A DNA stretch of 64,000 nucleotides from DASQPR01 sp963836785 (GTDB taxonomy: Bacteria > Actinomycetota > Actinomycetes > Mycobacteriales > Micromonosporaceae). Under the pieces are notes generated by a model that worked only from the letters and a program-made list of their open reading frames with translations, was not told where the DNA came from and did not search any database. Location of the stretch: NCBI GenBank assembly GCA_963836785.1, contig CAWIKW010000002.1:434001-498000 (forward strand). The letters are read 5' to 3'. Below are positions 62,785 through 64,000 of the stretch, one piece after another (position 1 is the first letter of the stretch; the number at the start of each line of letters is the position of its first letter). The position numbers and the translations under genes were made by a program.

Positions 62785-63900
62785 ATGAGCGGTGTACGAG
62801 TGCTGGTCGGCACGCGCAAGGGCGCGTTCACGCTGACCTCGGACGGCCGACGCGACGAGTGGACGGTCGACGGACCCCATTTCGGCGGCTGGGAGGTCTA
62901 CCACTTCGCCGGGTCGCCGGCCGATCCGGACCGACTTTACGCATCCCCGTCGGGCGGTTGGTTCGGGCAGGTGATCCAGCGCTCCGACGACGGCGGCAAG
63001 ACATGGGCAACCGGCGGGAACGACTTCGCTTACCAGGGTGAGATCGGCGAACACCTGTGGTACGACGGCACTCCACGCCCCTGGGAGTTCAAGCGCATCT
63101 GGCACCTCGAGCCGTCACCCGACGACCCCGACACCGTGTACGCCGGCGCCGAGGACGCCGCCCTCTACCTGTCGACCGACGGCGGCCGGCAGTGGCGCGA
63201 GCTCACCGCTCTGCGTACCCACCCGACCGGGCCCGCGTGGCAGCCGGGCGCCGGCGGCATGTGCCTGCACACGATCATCCTTGACCCGCTGAACAAAGAG
63301 CGGATCTATGTCGCGATCTCGGCCGCGGGCGCGTTCCGAAGCGACGACAGCGGCGCCAGCTGGCTGCCGATCAACAAAGGCCTGCGCTCGGGGGAGATTC
63401 CCGACCAGGACTCCGAGGTCGGCCATTGCGTCCACCACATCACCCAGCACCCGTCCCGGCCCGACACCCTTTACATGCAGAAGCATTGGGACGTGATGCG
63501 CAGTGACGACGCCGGCGCGAATTGGCGCGAGATCAGTGGTGACCTGCCGTCCGACTTCGGCTTCCCGATCGCGGTCCACGCGCACGAGCCGGAAACGATC
63601 TACGTGTTGCCGATCAAGAGCGACTCGGAACACTACCCGCCGGAGGGCAAGCTGCGGGTCTACCGCAGCCGTACCGGTGGCGACGACTGGGAGCCGCTGA
63701 CCAACGGCCTCCCGCAGTCGAACTGCTACGTCAACGTGTTCCGTGACGCCATGGCGGTCGACAAGCTCGAACCGTGCGGCATCTACTTCGGCACCACCGG
63801 GGGACAGGTCTACCACTCGGCCAACAGCGGCGACAGCTGGGCACCGATCGTACGGGACCTGCCCGCCGTGCTATCGGTGGAAGTTCAGGCGCTCCCGTGA
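62785..63900 (+). CDS. BNR/exo-sialidase-like beta-propeller protein
   Basis: This 371-residue protein has repeated S-x-D-x-G-x-x-W Asp-box motifs: RSDDGGKTW, STDGGRQW, RSDDSGASW, RSDDAGANW and a weaker SANSGDSW. They mark a propeller of the sortilin/exo-alpha-sialidase type. No signal peptide is seen, so it is probably cytoplasmic. ATG 62785 (MSGVRVLVGTRKGAF) fits the family. It overlaps the following MoaD/ThiS-like gene by 4 bases, a pairing seen in other actinobacteria. Enzymatic activity is not evident. Confidence 0.9.
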   Translation: MSGVRVLVGTRKGAFTLTSDGRRDEWTVDGPHFGGWEVYHFAGSPADPDRLYASPSGGWFGQVIQRSDDGGKTWATGGNDFAYQGEIGEHLWYDGTPRPWEFKRIWHLEPSPDDPDTVYAGAEDAALYLSTDGGRQWRELTALRTHPTGPAWQPGAGGMCLHTIILDPLNKERIYVAISAAGAFRSDDSGASWLPINKGLRSGEIPDQDSEVGHCVHHITQHPSRPDTLYMQKHWDVMRSDDAGANWREISGDLPSDFGFPIAVHAHEPETIYVLPIKSDSEHYPPEGKLRVYRSRTGGDDWEPLTNGLPQSNCYVNVFRDAMAVDKLEPCGIYFGTTGGQVYHSANSGDSWAPIVRDLPAVLSVEVQALP

Positions 63901-64000
63901 TCCGCGTTGTCCTGCCCGCGCACTTGAAGAACCTGGCTCGCGTCAGCGGCGAGGTACGCATCGAGGTGGCCGGCCCGGTTGACGGTGCCGGCCCGGTCAC
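63897..64000 (+). CDS. MoaD/ThiS-family protein, N-terminal part (cut by window end)
   Basis: GTG 63897 opens IRVVLPAHLKNLARVSGEVRIEVAG, the first strand-helix of a ubiquitin-like MoaD/ThiS sulfur-carrier fold. The gene runs out of the window. It overlaps the stop of the propeller gene, so the pair is co-translated. The C-terminal Gly-Gly, needed for sulfur transfer, cannot be checked. Confidence 0.8.
   Translation, partial: MIRVVLPAHLKNLARVSGEVRIEVAGPVDGAGPV

Noticed and set aside
1..64000. CRISPR array, prophage, insertion sequence or integrase
   Set aside because: No spaced repeats of CRISPR type, no transposase, integrase or phage structural motifs in any frame examined.

Overview
The window comes from a high-GC Gram-positive bacterium, almost certainly an actinobacterium. 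It has strongly G/C-biased third codon positions, many GTG starts, and frequent ATGA or TGATG stop/start overlaps. Actinobacterial families recur: AfsR/SARP regulator, MMPL transporter, DUF3558 lipoprotein, DUF6986 aldolase-like protein, deazaflavin-type reductase. I cannot name a genus. No rRNA, tRNA, CRISPR array, phage or insertion sequence was seen.

Bases 1-10158 are one tightly packed plus-strand purine-degradation operon. It encodes the 2-oxo-4-hydroxy-4-carboxy-5-ureidoimidazoline decarboxylase (cut by the window start), 5-hydroxyisourate hydrolase, uricase, the three xanthine dehydrogenase subunits, an 8-oxoguanine-type deaminase, a DUF6986 protein, allantoinase and allantoicase. Together they take oxidised or aminated purines through xanthine, urate and allantoin to ureidoglycolate. 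Bases 10250-17532 hold a less familiar locus. A membrane GGDEF/EAL protein, an alpha-oxoamine-synthase-like PLP enzyme, a SAM methyltransferase, a frameshifted SRPBCC protein and a STAS protein lie on the minus strand, with a divergent GNAT acetyltransferase. This is the best candidate for an undescribed small-molecule or signalling system.

Bases 17700-35600 are a mosaic of short units: an MMPL exporter, a GT-C mannosyltransferase-like protein, a divergent SDR/TetR pair, a secreted beta-propeller, an ECF sigma factor with a zinc-finger partner, GNAT, VOC and flavodoxin-fold proteins, a YdjM-like membrane protein, a GYD protein, an M1 lipoprotein peptidase, and a PadR-controlled hydrolase/SGNH-esterase pair ending in a perfect hairpin. 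Bases 35690-48450 contain two ABC-2 transporter operons, a LacI regulator, two MFS exporters, an HTTM/DCC group, and an MFS-TetR operon with a perfect 16-bp palindrome.

Bases 49438-55664 are a five-gene MacAB-like efflux operon with two adaptor proteins and a duplicated-domain lipoprotein. After it come a DUF3558 lipoprotein, a SARP-STAND-TPR regulator, a receiver/thioredoxin-reductase-like fusion, and a propeller/MoaD pair at the right edge.

Two themes cross the window. First, at least five otherwise well-conserved genes carry single-base frameshifts, at about 4020, 8222, 8295, 11160, 39308 and 50285. All but the last look like one-base insertions, which points to sequence error or recent decay. 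Second, several intergenic gaps hold truncated ends of known families: a muconolactone-isomerase-like start, a sigma-factor start, an MDR dehydrogenase end and a DUF1272-like start.
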